A DNA stretch of 19,160 nucleotides from Oscillospiraceae bacterium (GTDB lineage Bacteria > Bacillota > Clostridia > Oscillospirales > CAG-272): contig QAKK01000028.1 of the NCBI GenBank assembly GCA_003343845.1, positions 1 to 19,160 of the forward strand, in the 5' to 3' direction. Positions 1 to 7,631 of this stretch are shown one piece after another. A program made the position numbers and the translations under genes. Every line of letters begins with the position of its first letter. The first letter of the stretch is position 1. The notes beneath the pieces are model-generated. The model worked only from the letters and a program-made list of their open reading frames with translations, searched no databases and was not told the DNA's origin.

Positions 1-61
1 GGATCGAACCCCTGACCTCAAGATTGCGAACCTTGCGCTCTCCCAGCTGAGCTAATGCCCC
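1..61 (-). tRNA. tRNA-Ala(CGC), 3' end cut by window edge
   Basis: Read on the minus strand this is the 5' part of an alanine tRNA: acceptor strand GGGGCAT, D-arm GCTC...GAGC, an anticodon stem CAAGG/TCTTG around the loop TTCGCAA (anticodon CGC), and the T-loop TTCGATC. The 3' acceptor strand and any CCA lie beyond the left edge. It follows tRNA-Leu by only 10 nt and is probably processed from the same transcript. Confidence 0.93.
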
Positions 62-71
62 ATATCGGGAT

Positions 72-155
72 TGGTGCGGGTGACAGGACTTGAACCTGCA
101 CGTCCGGGACACCAGATCCTAAGTCTGGCGCGTCTGCCAATTCCGCCACACCCGC
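72..155 (-). tRNA. tRNA-Leu(UAG)
   Basis: On the minus strand the acceptor GCGGGTG pairs with CACCCGC, followed by discriminator A and an encoded CCA (positions 74-72). The D-region TGGCGGAATTGGCAGACGCG is typical of leucine tRNAs. The anticodon stem CCAGA/TCTGG encloses loop CTTAGGA, giving anticodon TAG. A long variable arm (TGTCCCGGACGT) and T-loop TTCAAGT complete a class II tRNA. Confidence 0.96.
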
Positions 156-185
156 AGATTCAGGCTGTGCTCTCACACCTTTGTT

Positions 186-214
186 ATCATAGCACAGGCA
201 CAAAAAAAAGTCAA
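186..214 (-). promoter_or_regulatory. Promoter of the tRNA cluster
   Basis: On the minus strand the -35 box TTGACT (214-209) and -10 box TATGAT (191-186) are separated by exactly 17 bases. This places the transcript start about 25 nt before tRNA-Leu. It explains half of the roughly 135-bp AT-rich gap between the tRNAs and the reductase gene. Confidence 0.8.
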
Positions 215-233
215 CAGGCAAGCACATTTTTTC

Positions 234-262
234 TTGCGTGAAAACATATTCTGTGATAAAAT
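234..262 (+). promoter_or_regulatory. Promoter of the flavodoxin-fold reductase gene
   Basis: TTGCGT (234-239) and TAAAAT (257-262) are spaced by 17 bases, upstream of the ribosome binding site GGGAGG at 278-283. It is divergent from the tRNA promoter, whose -35 box lies 20 bp away. Confidence 0.55.
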
Positions 263-290
263 CAAGGCAAATCCACCGGGAGGTTCTTTT

Positions 291-911
291 ATGAAAGCAC
301 TTCTTCTGAACGGCAGCCCGCACGAGCACGGCTGCACTTATACGGCACTCTGCGAGGTCGACAGGACCTTAAACAAAAACGGAATCGAGCCCGAGCTTCT
401 CTGGCTTGGCAAGCAGCCGATTCAAGGCTGCGTCGCCTGCGGCGGATGCAGGAATACCGGGCGCTGCGTCTTTGACGACGGCGTGAACCGCCTGATCGAC
501 CGCCTGGACGAATTTGACGCGCTGATCATCGGATCGCCGGTCTATTACTCCGCGCCCGCCGGACAGCTTGTCACCTTTCTCAACCGCCTGTTCTACGCAG
601 GCGGCGGTAAAATGGCACACAAGATCGCAGCCTCGGTCGTCTCCTGCCGCCGCGGCGGTTCAACCGCAACCTTTGAGCAGCTCAACCAGTATTTCGGCAT
701 CTCGAATATGATCGTCGCGACCTCGCAATACTGGAACCAGGTACACGGCGCATGTCCGGAGGACGTGCTGCGCGACGAGGAAGGTCTGCAAACCATGCGC
801 ACACTGGGCGAAAACATTGCATGGCTCTGCCGCCTGCTGAAAAACGGGAAAGCCGCGGGCATCGAACCACCTGCTTACGAGCCAAAGCTGCGTACAAACT
901 TTATCCGCTGA
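291..911 (+). CDS. Flavodoxin-fold NAD(P)H/FMN-dependent oxidoreductase, iron-sulfur flavoprotein-like
   Basis: A 206-residue cytoplasmic protein of the FMN_red/flavodoxin-like superfamily, expected to bind FMN and transfer electrons. The N-terminus MKALLLNGSPHEHGCT is the family's beta1/phosphate-binding loop (NGSP, residues 7-10), and IIGSPVYYSAPAG near residue 80 is the second flavin-contacting loop. Between them is CVACGGCRNTGRC (Cys47, 50, 53, 59), a CX2CX2CX5C arrangement matching the compact cluster motif of archaeal and clostridial iron-sulfur flavoproteins, so a 4Fe-4S cluster is plausible but not proven. The start is set by GGGAGG (278-283), 7 nt before ATG; an upstream in-frame ATG at 234 lies in the promoter and was not used. 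The gene is monocistronic, ending at a perfect hairpin. The physiological substrate cannot be read from the sequence. Confidence 0.9.
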   Translation: MKALLLNGSPHEHGCTYTALCEVDRTLNKNGIEPELLWLGKQPIQGCVACGGCRNTGRCVFDDGVNRLIDRLDEFDALIIGSPVYYSAPAGQLVTFLNRLFYAGGGKMAHKIAASVVSCRRGGSTATFEQLNQYFGISNMIVATSQYWNQVHGACPEDVLRDEEGLQTMRTLGENIAWLCRLLKNGKAAGIEPPAYEPKLRTNFIR

Positions 912-956
912 GCATCAAAAGGCTCTGCAAGCAATGCTTGCAGAGCCTTTTGATGC
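912..956. terminator. Bidirectional terminator, perfect 20-bp stem
   Basis: Arms 912-931 and 937-956 are perfectly complementary around a 5-base loop CAATG. The GC-rich core GGCTCTGCAAG is flanked by AAAA/TTTT, so each strand gets a short U-run. It lies between the convergent reductase gene (ends 911) and the GLUG gene (ends 958), and abuts both stop codons. Confidence 0.9.
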
Positions 957-957
957 T

Positions 958-3900
958 TTAGCCTTGTGCGGCTTTTTTCTTTTTTCTGTGCTTATGTGCC
1001 GCAAGCAGGCAGACGCCGAGCAATGCGACTGCGCCGCAGACGCCGCCGAGCACATACGGGAAAACATCTGTCTGCACTTCGTACAGTGTGAAGTCGGCTG
1101 TCGGCACGGAGAATTCGAGATAGCTGCCGAAATCGCGGCTCTTGACTTTCTCGCAGTTGTCACCGTAAACCACATACAGTTCCCGATGCTTTTCGGTCTG
1201 CGGCAGGTAGCGCACCGTATAGGTATCCGCCGCCGCAGCCTGAATCCCGACCGTATAGCCGACAAAAACCGTCCTGCCGTGCAATGCAGACGGGATATCG
1301 GCGGTTTCGTCAAGGCTGATCGACGCTTCGTCGTCAAATGAACCGCAGACGAACAGGATCGGCTTGTTATCTGCGCGTGTCAGTCCTGAGACAACCATTT
1401 TCACATCCCGATAATAGTTGGCTTCCAGCTTGGCACTGTAGAGGGGCATCGTGTAATCGTATGTATCCCACTTACCGTAATAACCGTCCTTTGTGGGAAC
1501 GGCAGGAATCTTTTCCGCCGGAATTGCCTCGCCGTAAGCAAACGGAACGACTGCCACGGTCTCGCCGTCGCAAACAAAGGTCAACGTAAAACCGATGTCG
1601 GCATCAAGCAGCTGCTTTGCCGCATCCGAGAACGTGTCAAAGTCCGCTTTTTCCGCAATGCCGGTGTAGCTGACATCGTCAATCCCGCCGAGCGTATCGC
1701 TGACAAAGCGGTTGCGGGCAAGGTCCGCCGTGTCGGCATCCCCTGCAATGCTTCCTGCGTACCGTCCGGAGCCGTCCACACAGACGAGCGCCAGGCAGTC
1801 AGAGACCGTCTTGCCGCTGCCGACAATGCCGCCGATGTAATCGCCGCCGTGCAGGCTGCAAACCGCAAGGGACTTGCGCACAATGCCGCTCGATCTCCCC
1901 GCGATACCACCGGTATAATCGCCGTCGGTCGTCGTGACGTCGCCGTGGTTCTCACACAGGTACACGCTGCCGAAATCCATCAGTCCGGCGATGCCGCCTG
2001 CCTCATGCTTCTTTGCGGTGACCTCTGCCTCGTTTTTGCAGCGCACGATCGTGCACTTGGTCTTATAAGTATATTTCAGCGTGCGGTCGCCGTTGTTTTT
2101 GATATCGTCCTCTGGATCGAAATCGTATTCGATTGCCAGCGAGCCGACGATGCCGCCGACATTGATGTCGCCGTTCACTGCCCCTGCGTTGCGGCAGGTT
2201 GCTACGCGGCCGCGTGCTTCGTCCTCGCCGCCGTCGTCCGAAATATCCTCAAGAAAGCCGTCTTCGTCCGCGCGGACACTGTCGTCGTATGCACTTTTCA
2301 GAATATCGCGCAGCGAGCGCATTTCGACTTGCAGCGCATCCAGCTCATTGTAAAAGTCGTTCTTCTTGTCGCCGACCGAGTCCCGCAGAACCTCAACGGC
2401 GTCCGAAAGCGCGTCGGTCCTGGCAAAGAAAGCATCCGGGTCGTCGCCGAACATTTCGCTCGCCGACGGGATCACGATCTTCTCCTTTTCGGAAAGTTCG
2501 GTTGTGATGTCGGAAAGCCCGTCAAGCCCATCCAAGAAAGCATCTGCACCGTCGCCGAGCAAATCGAGACCGTCCTGCATGGCGCGGATCGCATCCTTTG
2601 CCGTATCCGGCACATCTTCCAGTGCATCCGCCGCATCCCGCAGATCCCCGGCGGCAAGCCGCAGGTCGGAGATCGACTTTGACAGCGCGTCAAACCCGGT
2701 CGAGAATTTTTTCAGTGCGATCTCAAACGCCTCGGCATCAAAGTCCTCCGCAAGCGTTGCAAGCGCATCGGCTACATCACCGAAAGCCGCCTGAAAATTT
2801 TGCAGTTTCTCCGCCAGCGCACGAATCGAAGCGATAAGATCGCCTAAATCATCACCGATCGGTCCCTGCTCCGCAAGCGCTTCCAGCGCGTCGGCAAGGT
2901 TGTCTGCCGCAGCGCCGAGTGTCTCGAACGAATCGGCGATCCCGCCGACCGCCGTTTCCAGTGTGTCAAACGGCTCTGCAACATCCGAATGGTCGCCGAG
3001 TGCGTCCGACAGATCTTTCAGCGCCTTTTTCAATGCAGTCATGCCGTCGTCAAGCGAGGATACGCCCTGATGCAGTTTGGAGAATGCGTCGGCAAAGTCT
3101 TTCGTCGACTTTTCCAATGCAGCCATCGCATCGTCAATGTCCGCGCCCGCCTCGGCAAGCGGCTCTTTTGCCGCTTTGGCGGCATCAATGATCGCCGCGA
3201 TCGAATCGCCGCACTTTGAAAACGCATCTGACGCATCCGAGAATTTGTCCATGCCTGCCGAAAAATTGTCCAGCACGTCCGTCATCTCGTCGATTGCCGT
3301 GTGCAGACGATCCGACGCCTCGTTGACGGCGGCAGTCAGCGCATCCGTATACTGCCGTGCATCTTTCGTGAGCGTCTCCGCCGCATGGCTGACGTCCGTG
3401 GCACTTTCCCGCACGGCGTCCAGTGCGGCGTTCAGGGCATCATCGTCCCGCAGATTGCTGCTGTCAAAGATGTCGTCGACGCGATCAAACACGCGGTTCA
3501 GCTGCTCCAGCACATCCTCCGCATATTCCAGCAGAATATAAGGCTCTGCCTGCCCGACAATGCCGCCGACGTCCTTTCTGCCGCGCACAGTACCGTAATT
3601 CTCGCATCCGGACATCCAGCCGGACTGTCTGCCGCAGATGCCGCCCGTGTTATACCCGACCGAGCGATAGCCGACGCTGCCGTAGTTCGTGCAGTTCACA
3701 ATACGCCCCTTGGAAAGCCCGCAGATACCGCCCGTGTCCGTTGCCGTATCCACGTTTTCTGTGGAACGGATCGAATCGAGATTGATGTTCAGATCCTGTA
3801 GGGTCTCTTCCGTATCCCCGGCAGTTGTATTGACCATGCCGCGGTTGACGCACCCTTCGATCGTGCCGAAATTCTGCCCGGCAATGCCGCCCGTATAGCT

Positions 3901-4485
3901 GTCGCCGGTGATGCTGCCCGAAAAGCTGCTGTTGCGCACGATGCCGCTCTCGGTCACATAGCCGACAATGCCGCCGACATTGGTGTCGCCGACAACCGTG
4001 CCGCTGAAGCGGCATGCCTCGATCAGACCGCGGTTTTCCCCGGCAATGCCGCCGACCGAACGGGCATCCCCTGTCGGCGTGACAACACCGAGCACGCGCA
4101 GACCGCGGACAATGCCTTCCGCCTGTACATAGCGAAAAAGTCCGACATGCGTGCGGTTGCTTTTCAACGCAAGTCCGCTGATGGTGTGACCGCCGCCGTC
4201 AAACGTACCGCCGAAGGTCGGAATGCTGTCAAATTCAATGCCGGTCAGATTGATGTCTGCCGTGAGGACAAAATGCTTGCCCTGCGACCAGGTATCGGTC
4301 TTGCACTGTGCGGCAAAGTCCGCAAACGCAGCAGCCGAGTCAATCGAGATCGTCTCGACCGCATTCTCCGCCTCCGCCGCATCGGAAACGGCGCCGATGC
4401 AAAGAGAAAGCGGCGCGCAGGCGATCAGGAGTGCAAGTGCCGCAGCAAGCAGTTTATGCCTGCGCATCGGGATTCTTCTGTTCAT
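958..4485 (-). CDS. Membrane-anchored surface protein: GLUG repeats split by a long coiled coil
   Basis: A 1175-residue exported protein. A basic start and hydrophobic stretch (about 12-35) form a signal peptide. Six GGI(A/V/C)G-type GLUG repeats occur at about residues 145-310. Then comes an Ala/Asp/Leu-rich heptad-like helical region (about 318-740) with recurrent DALxxLAD patterns, then five more GLUG-type repeats (about 777-915). A beta-rich part (about 965-1140) is followed by one transmembrane helix (about 1141-1163) and a cytoplasmic tail with KKKK. There is no LPXTG motif. GLUG motifs are known from surface proteins and adhesins; the coiled coil recalls stalks of Pip/YhgE/EsaA-type proteins (inference). 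The start at 4485 is chosen for AAGGAGA (4500-4494), 8 nt upstream; an ATG at 4512 is also in frame. The gene overlaps the MMPL stop by 32 nt, implying coupled expression. Function unknown, probably a partner of the transporter. Confidence 0.85.
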   Translation of the reverse strand: MNRRIPMRRHKLLAAALALLIACAPLSLCIGAVSDAAEAENAVETISIDSAAAFADFAAQCKTDTWSQGKHFVLTADINLTGIEFDSIPTFGGTFDGGGHTISGLALKSNRTHVGLFRYVQAEGIVRGLRVLGVVTPTGDARSVGGIAGENRGLIEACRFSGTVVGDTNVGGIVGYVTESGIVRNSSFSGSITGDSYTGGIAGQNFGTIEGCVNRGMVNTTAGDTEETLQDLNINLDSIRSTENVDTATDTGGICGLSKGRIVNCTNYGSVGYRSVGYNTGGICGRQSGWMSGCENYGTVRGRKDVGGIVGQAEPYILLEYAEDVLEQLNRVFDRVDDIFDSSNLRDDDALNAALDAVRESATDVSHAAETLTKDARQYTDALTAAVNEASDRLHTAIDEMTDVLDNFSAGMDKFSDASDAFSKCGDSIAAIIDAAKAAKEPLAEAGADIDDAMAALEKSTKDFADAFSKLHQGVSSLDDGMTALKKALKDLSDALGDHSDVAEPFDTLETAVGGIADSFETLGAAADNLADALEALAEQGPIGDDLGDLIASIRALAEKLQNFQAAFGDVADALATLAEDFDAEAFEIALKKFSTGFDALSKSISDLRLAAGDLRDAADALEDVPDTAKDAIRAMQDGLDLLGDGADAFLDGLDGLSDITTELSEKEKIVIPSASEMFGDDPDAFFARTDALSDAVEVLRDSVGDKKNDFYNELDALQVEMRSLRDILKSAYDDSVRADEDGFLEDISDDGGEDEARGRVATCRNAGAVNGDINVGGIVGSLAIEYDFDPEDDIKNNGDRTLKYTYKTKCTIVRCKNEAEVTAKKHEAGGIAGLMDFGSVYLCENHGDVTTTDGDYTGGIAGRSSGIVRKSLAVCSLHGGDYIGGIVGSGKTVSDCLALVCVDGSGRYAGSIAGDADTADLARNRFVSDTLGGIDDVSYTGIAEKADFDTFSDAAKQLLDADIGFTLTFVCDGETVAVVPFAYGEAIPAEKIPAVPTKDGYYGKWDTYDYTMPLYSAKLEANYYRDVKMVVSGLTRADNKPILFVCGSFDDEASISLDETADIPSALHGRTVFVGYTVGIQAAAADTYTVRYLPQTEKHRELYVVYGDNCEKVKSRDFGSYLEFSVPTADFTLYEVQTDVFPYVLGGVCGAVALLGVCLLAAHKHRKKKKAAQG

Positions 4486-6910
4486 CACCTGCATCTCCTT
4501 TCTCGCCTTCAAATGTGTTGATCTTCACGACCGCGTCCAGATTGCCGCTGATTGCGCCGTTGACATCCGCGTCAACAAAGCCTTCGATTCTGCCGCGGAC
4601 ATGACCGTTGATGACGAAGTTGCCTGTCTCACGACGGACAAGCTCCGGCTTTTTGATGGTTACGCCGGTTTTTTCGACAATGCTGTCGCCGAGCAGCAGG
4701 ATCTCCGGCAGCACCAGCATGACAAGAAACATCGAGATCAGCGTACCGCGGCAAAGCGTTGTACCGATCGAGACGATTGCAGGCTCTGTGGATATCTTGC
4801 TGATCAGGAAACCCGCCGATGCCATGATACCGCCCGAAGTCAATACGGTCGGGAACGCAAAGTTCAGCGCGCTGCGCATGGCGCTCTTGATATCCATCTC
4901 TTTTTTCAGATCCATATATCGGCTGGAAATGACGATTGCATAGTCGATATTCGCGCCCATCTGAATCGAGCTGATGATCAGATAGCTGAGGAAGAAGATC
5001 GATGCACCTGCGATGGTTGACATCGAAAAGTTCATCCACACACTGCCCTGAATCACAAGGATCAGCAGCACAGGCAGTCCTGCATTCTTGAACGTGAAGA
5101 ACAGGATCAGAATGACAAAGAGCACAGACAGCACCGACACGATAATATTATCGGTTGCAAACGAGGTAGCCAGATCATAGCAGCTGGTCGAATCGCCGAC
5201 AAAATAGGACGTGTCATAGTATTTTGCGGTGATCGTATGTACCTTGTCGATGAACGCGTAGGTTTCATCCCCTTCGACCGGCAGGTTCATATAGACCAGC
5301 ATACGGGAATAGTTCTCGCCCGAAAGCTGCTTCTTCGCGGTATTCAGCTTTGCGTACAGGTCGTCAATGCTGTCGCCGAGCTCGCCGTCCAGCTGCACAT
5401 ACCCGTCACTCTTGAGGTCGTACACAAACATGAACATGTCGATGATCGGCACGCTGTAGTCGTTCATGTTGGTGATCAACTTGCTGTAGTCTGCGTTCTC
5501 CGCCGCGTAAACCGAGTACAGGAGTTTGGTCGTATCGATGTCGAGATCGATCATCTCCGAGAACTGCCGCGGCGTCAGTTTATCGGTCAGCACATAACCG
5601 TCCATCGCCTCGATGCTGGAGAGGGATGTGATGGATTCCACCTCATCGCATTGCAAAAGCTCGTCGATCAGCGCCTGCTCGCGGTCATAATCCCCGGCGG
5701 GGATAACCAGCGCAGCATAGTTTTTCGCACCGAAATGCTCCTCGATCATCTCTTTGGCGATCTGCGTCTCGTTCTGTCGGCTCGTCTTGGATGAGTTGGC
5801 ATTGTAGGTGTACAGACAGTTGGAGGACAGAAAGAACGATGCCACCAGCACCACGGCAAACAGCGGCGGCACGACATAACGCAGCTTGTACACAAAGCTG
5901 CCGAGGAAAGAAATGTCGGGCAGCAGACTCTTATGGTGCGTGCTGTCAATGTATTTGCCGAGCAGCATGAGGAGGCACGGCATCAGCGTGAAAACGCAGA
6001 GCAGGCTGAAGAAGATCGACTTGATCAGGCAGATGCCCATGTCAAAACCGATTCTGAACTGCATGAACATCAGCGCTGCAAGCCCCGAGATCGTCGTCAG
6101 CGAGCTGCCGGAGATCTCGGTGATCGAGCTTGCCAGTGCGTTGACGACTGCATCGTGCTGGTCGCAGGTCTCGCGCTGCTCGCTGTAGTGATGGATCATG
6201 ATGATCGCATAGTCGATTGAAAGCGCCAGCTGCAAAACGGCGGTGACCGAATTGGAAACGAAAGAAATTTCGTCAAAAATGAAGTTGGTGCCTTTGTTCA
6301 GGATGATCCCGGCGACAAAGGTGATGAGCAGCACCGGAACCTCCATGTAGGTCTGCGAGGTCAGCAGCAGCACTGCCACAATGATGACTGCGGCGATCGC
6401 CAGGATCTGCGACATTTCGTTGGCAAGCGATGCAGAAATGTCCACATCGCTCTCCGAAATGTAGGTGTCATAGTCCGCGAGCAGATCATGCACAGCCGCA
6501 TAACCTTCCGCCACAACGGCGTCCCCTGCTTCGCCCTTCATCGTAATATCGAAGAGCGCGCTCGCCGCCTTGTAATGATTCTCTGTATCGTCAAAGGTGA
6601 TCATCTCCACCTGCGGAAGCGCGGCAATCTTGTCGCTGAGTGACTTTGCCTCGTCATAGGTGACGTTGGCAACCATGACACGCGAGGTGGCATAAGTCAC
6701 AAACTCGTCCTCCATGATCGTCAGCCCCTGCCGGGTCTCTGTATCGGCGGGCAGATAGGCGGTCAGATCATTGCAGACATTGACCCAGTTCTGCGCAATC
6801 AGGGAAAAGATGAACGCTGCAACATACAGCAGCAAAATGATATTTCGCTTATCGACAATGAAGGCGGCAACCTTGTGCATTGCCGATTCGCCGGATTTGT
6901 TTTTCGACAC
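4454..6910 (-). CDS. MMPL/RND-family transporter (YdfJ-like)
   Basis: An 818-residue polytopic membrane protein with the RND two-fold layout: one TM helix (about 24-42), a large extracytoplasmic loop, a five-helix bundle (about 168-320), then the same pattern again with TMs at about 345-363 and 588-745. Both halves carry the MMPL signature in the fourth helix, LSIDYAIIMIHHYSEQRE (Asp233) and NIDYAIVISSRYMDLKKE (Asp656); these Asp-Tyr pairs are the expected proton-relay residues. MMPL proteins export lipids, peptides or drugs using the proton gradient; the substrate here is unknown. After the last helix is an unusual tail of alternating Val/Ile-Gly residues (about 765-795). The GTG start at 6910 is chosen for GGAAGGA (6925-6919), 8 nt upstream; ATG at 6880 lacks a ribosome binding site. 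It lies 19 nt after the DUF308 gene and overlaps the GLUG gene. Confidence 0.92.
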   Translation of the reverse strand: MSKNKSGESAMHKVAAFIVDKRNIILLLYVAAFIFSLIAQNWVNVCNDLTAYLPADTETRQGLTIMEDEFVTYATSRVMVANVTYDEAKSLSDKIAALPQVEMITFDDTENHYKAASALFDITMKGEAGDAVVAEGYAAVHDLLADYDTYISESDVDISASLANEMSQILAIAAVIIVAVLLLTSQTYMEVPVLLITFVAGIILNKGTNFIFDEISFVSNSVTAVLQLALSIDYAIIMIHHYSEQRETCDQHDAVVNALASSITEISGSSLTTISGLAALMFMQFRIGFDMGICLIKSIFFSLLCVFTLMPCLLMLLGKYIDSTHHKSLLPDISFLGSFVYKLRYVVPPLFAVVLVASFFLSSNCLYTYNANSSKTSRQNETQIAKEMIEEHFGAKNYAALVIPAGDYDREQALIDELLQCDEVESITSLSSIEAMDGYVLTDKLTPRQFSEMIDLDIDTTKLLYSVYAAENADYSKLITNMNDYSVPIIDMFMFVYDLKSDGYVQLDGELGDSIDDLYAKLNTAKKQLSGENYSRMLVYMNLPVEGDETYAFIDKVHTITAKYYDTSYFVGDSTSCYDLATSFATDNIIVSVLSVLFVILILFFTFKNAGLPVLLILVIQGSVWMNFSMSTIAGASIFFLSYLIISSIQMGANIDYAIVISSRYMDLKKEMDIKSAMRSALNFAFPTVLTSGGIMASAGFLISKISTEPAIVSIGTTLCRGTLISMFLVMLVLPEILLLGDSIVEKTGVTIKKPELVRRETGNFVINGHVRGRIEGFVDADVNGAISGNLDAVVKINTFEGEKGDAGDEQKNPDAQA

Positions 6911-6929
6911 GGGTACCGTCCTTCCGCAC

Positions 6930-7469
6930 TCAGTTGTTTCTGTACTTGACCATATACAGCAGGATGAACAGATTTTCGATGCCCTCAACGATCAGCGTTG
7001 CACCGAGCAGGCAGACGATGGCAAGCGTTCCCTCAAACGGTGCGATCACCAGAAGCACGCCGAGCGCCATCGTGAGGATCGCGCCGATCAGCAGAAGCCA
7101 CCATCTCGGCATACCGAACCGCTTGGCATCAACGGAGGACTGTACCTGCAGCGTTCCCGTCACCAGCGTGAAAATACCGATCAGGATGTGCACAAGCGAA
7201 ATGAACGCCGTGGCGTTGCACACGATCACGATGCCGAGCAGGATCGAGGCAATACCGAGCGCCAGGTCAAACTGAAATGCAATGCGGTAAAGATCCCCGG
7301 AAAAATAGCCGACCAGACGCATGATGCCGTGCGCAATGCAGATGCCGCCGATGATGTAGCACAGGGCATAGGCAAAGACGGAGGGCCAGATCAGCATGCA
7401 GATGCCCGCAGCGATAAACAGGACAGACAGGATGATGTAAACCTTTTTGAAATTCTCGTACAAACTCAT
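6930..7469 (-). CDS. DUF308/HdeD-like integral membrane protein
   Basis: A 179-residue, very hydrophobic protein with six predicted membrane helices arranged as three hairpins: IILSVLFIAAGICMLIW, YALCYIIGGICIAHGI, FDLALGIASILLGIVIV, ISLVHILIGIFTLVTG, WWLLLIGAILTMALGVLL and TLAIVCLLGATLIVEGI. Repeated GI/LG-rich helix pairs are characteristic of DUF308 (HdeD-like) proteins. HdeD is linked to acid resistance in E. coli, but the role in Bacillota is not established. The start at 7469 is chosen for AAAGGGA (7482-7476); an upstream in-frame ATG (7490) precedes that site. It is the first gene of the DUF308-MMPL-GLUG operon, directly behind a consensus promoter, suggesting an accessory membrane role for the transporter. 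Confidence 0.85.
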   Translation of the reverse strand: MSLYENFKKVYIILSVLFIAAGICMLIWPSVFAYALCYIIGGICIAHGIMRLVGYFSGDLYRIAFQFDLALGIASILLGIVIVCNATAFISLVHILIGIFTLVTGTLQVQSSVDAKRFGMPRWWLLLIGAILTMALGVLLVIAPFEGTLAIVCLLGATLIVEGIENLFILLYMVKYRNN

Positions 7470-7512
7470 GACAATTCCCTTTCCAAACAAAAAAATATCG
7501 GTCTATGTTCTC

Positions 7513-7541
7513 ATTATAGCCAAGTCGGCTGCCGTCCGCAA
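7513..7541 (-). promoter_or_regulatory. Promoter of the DUF308-MMPL-GLUG operon
   Basis: On the minus strand TTGCGG (7541-7536), a 17-base spacer and a perfect TATAAT (7518-7513) precede the DUF308 start by about 45 nt. The -35 box is only a few bases from the U-run of the upstream tetR terminator. No clear palindromic TetR operator overlaps it by eye. Confidence 0.78.
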
Positions 7542-7548
7542 CAGACAG

Positions 7549-7583
7549 AAAAAGCCCGGTGTGCAAAAACTGCACACCGGGCT
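7549..7583 (-). terminator. Terminator of the LCP-glyQS-DUF4430-tetR run
   Basis: A 13-bp perfect stem (7553-7565 with 7571-7583; core AGCCCGGTGTGCA) has a 5-base loop and is followed on the minus strand by TTTTTCTGTC. It is a standard intrinsic terminator, placed just before the next operon's promoter. Confidence 0.85.
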
Positions 7584-7593
7584 AAATTTGCCC

Positions 7594-7629
7594 AAAAATC
7601 AGGCAAACCGGGCGGTTTGTCTGATTTTT
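7594..7629. terminator. Second hairpin abutting the tetR stop codon
   Basis: Arms 7594-7609 and 7614-7629 pair over 16 positions with one G-T position around a short GGCG-type loop. Five A and five T residues at the base give U-rich ends in both directions. It begins 2 nt after the tetR stop and is in tandem with the 7549-7583 hairpin, so read-through from glyQS/tetR into the transporter operon is doubly blocked. Confidence 0.7.
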
Positions 7630-7631
7630 GA

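Noticed and set aside
18..329. 103-residue minus-strand open frame at the left end
   Set aside because: It runs through two tRNA genes and both promoters, so it cannot be a gene.
2200..3560. Low-complexity or tandem DNA repeat in the coiled-coil region
   Set aside because: The similarity is at the protein level (Ala/Asp/Leu heptads); I see no exact DNA repeat units, CRISPR spacing or VNTR.
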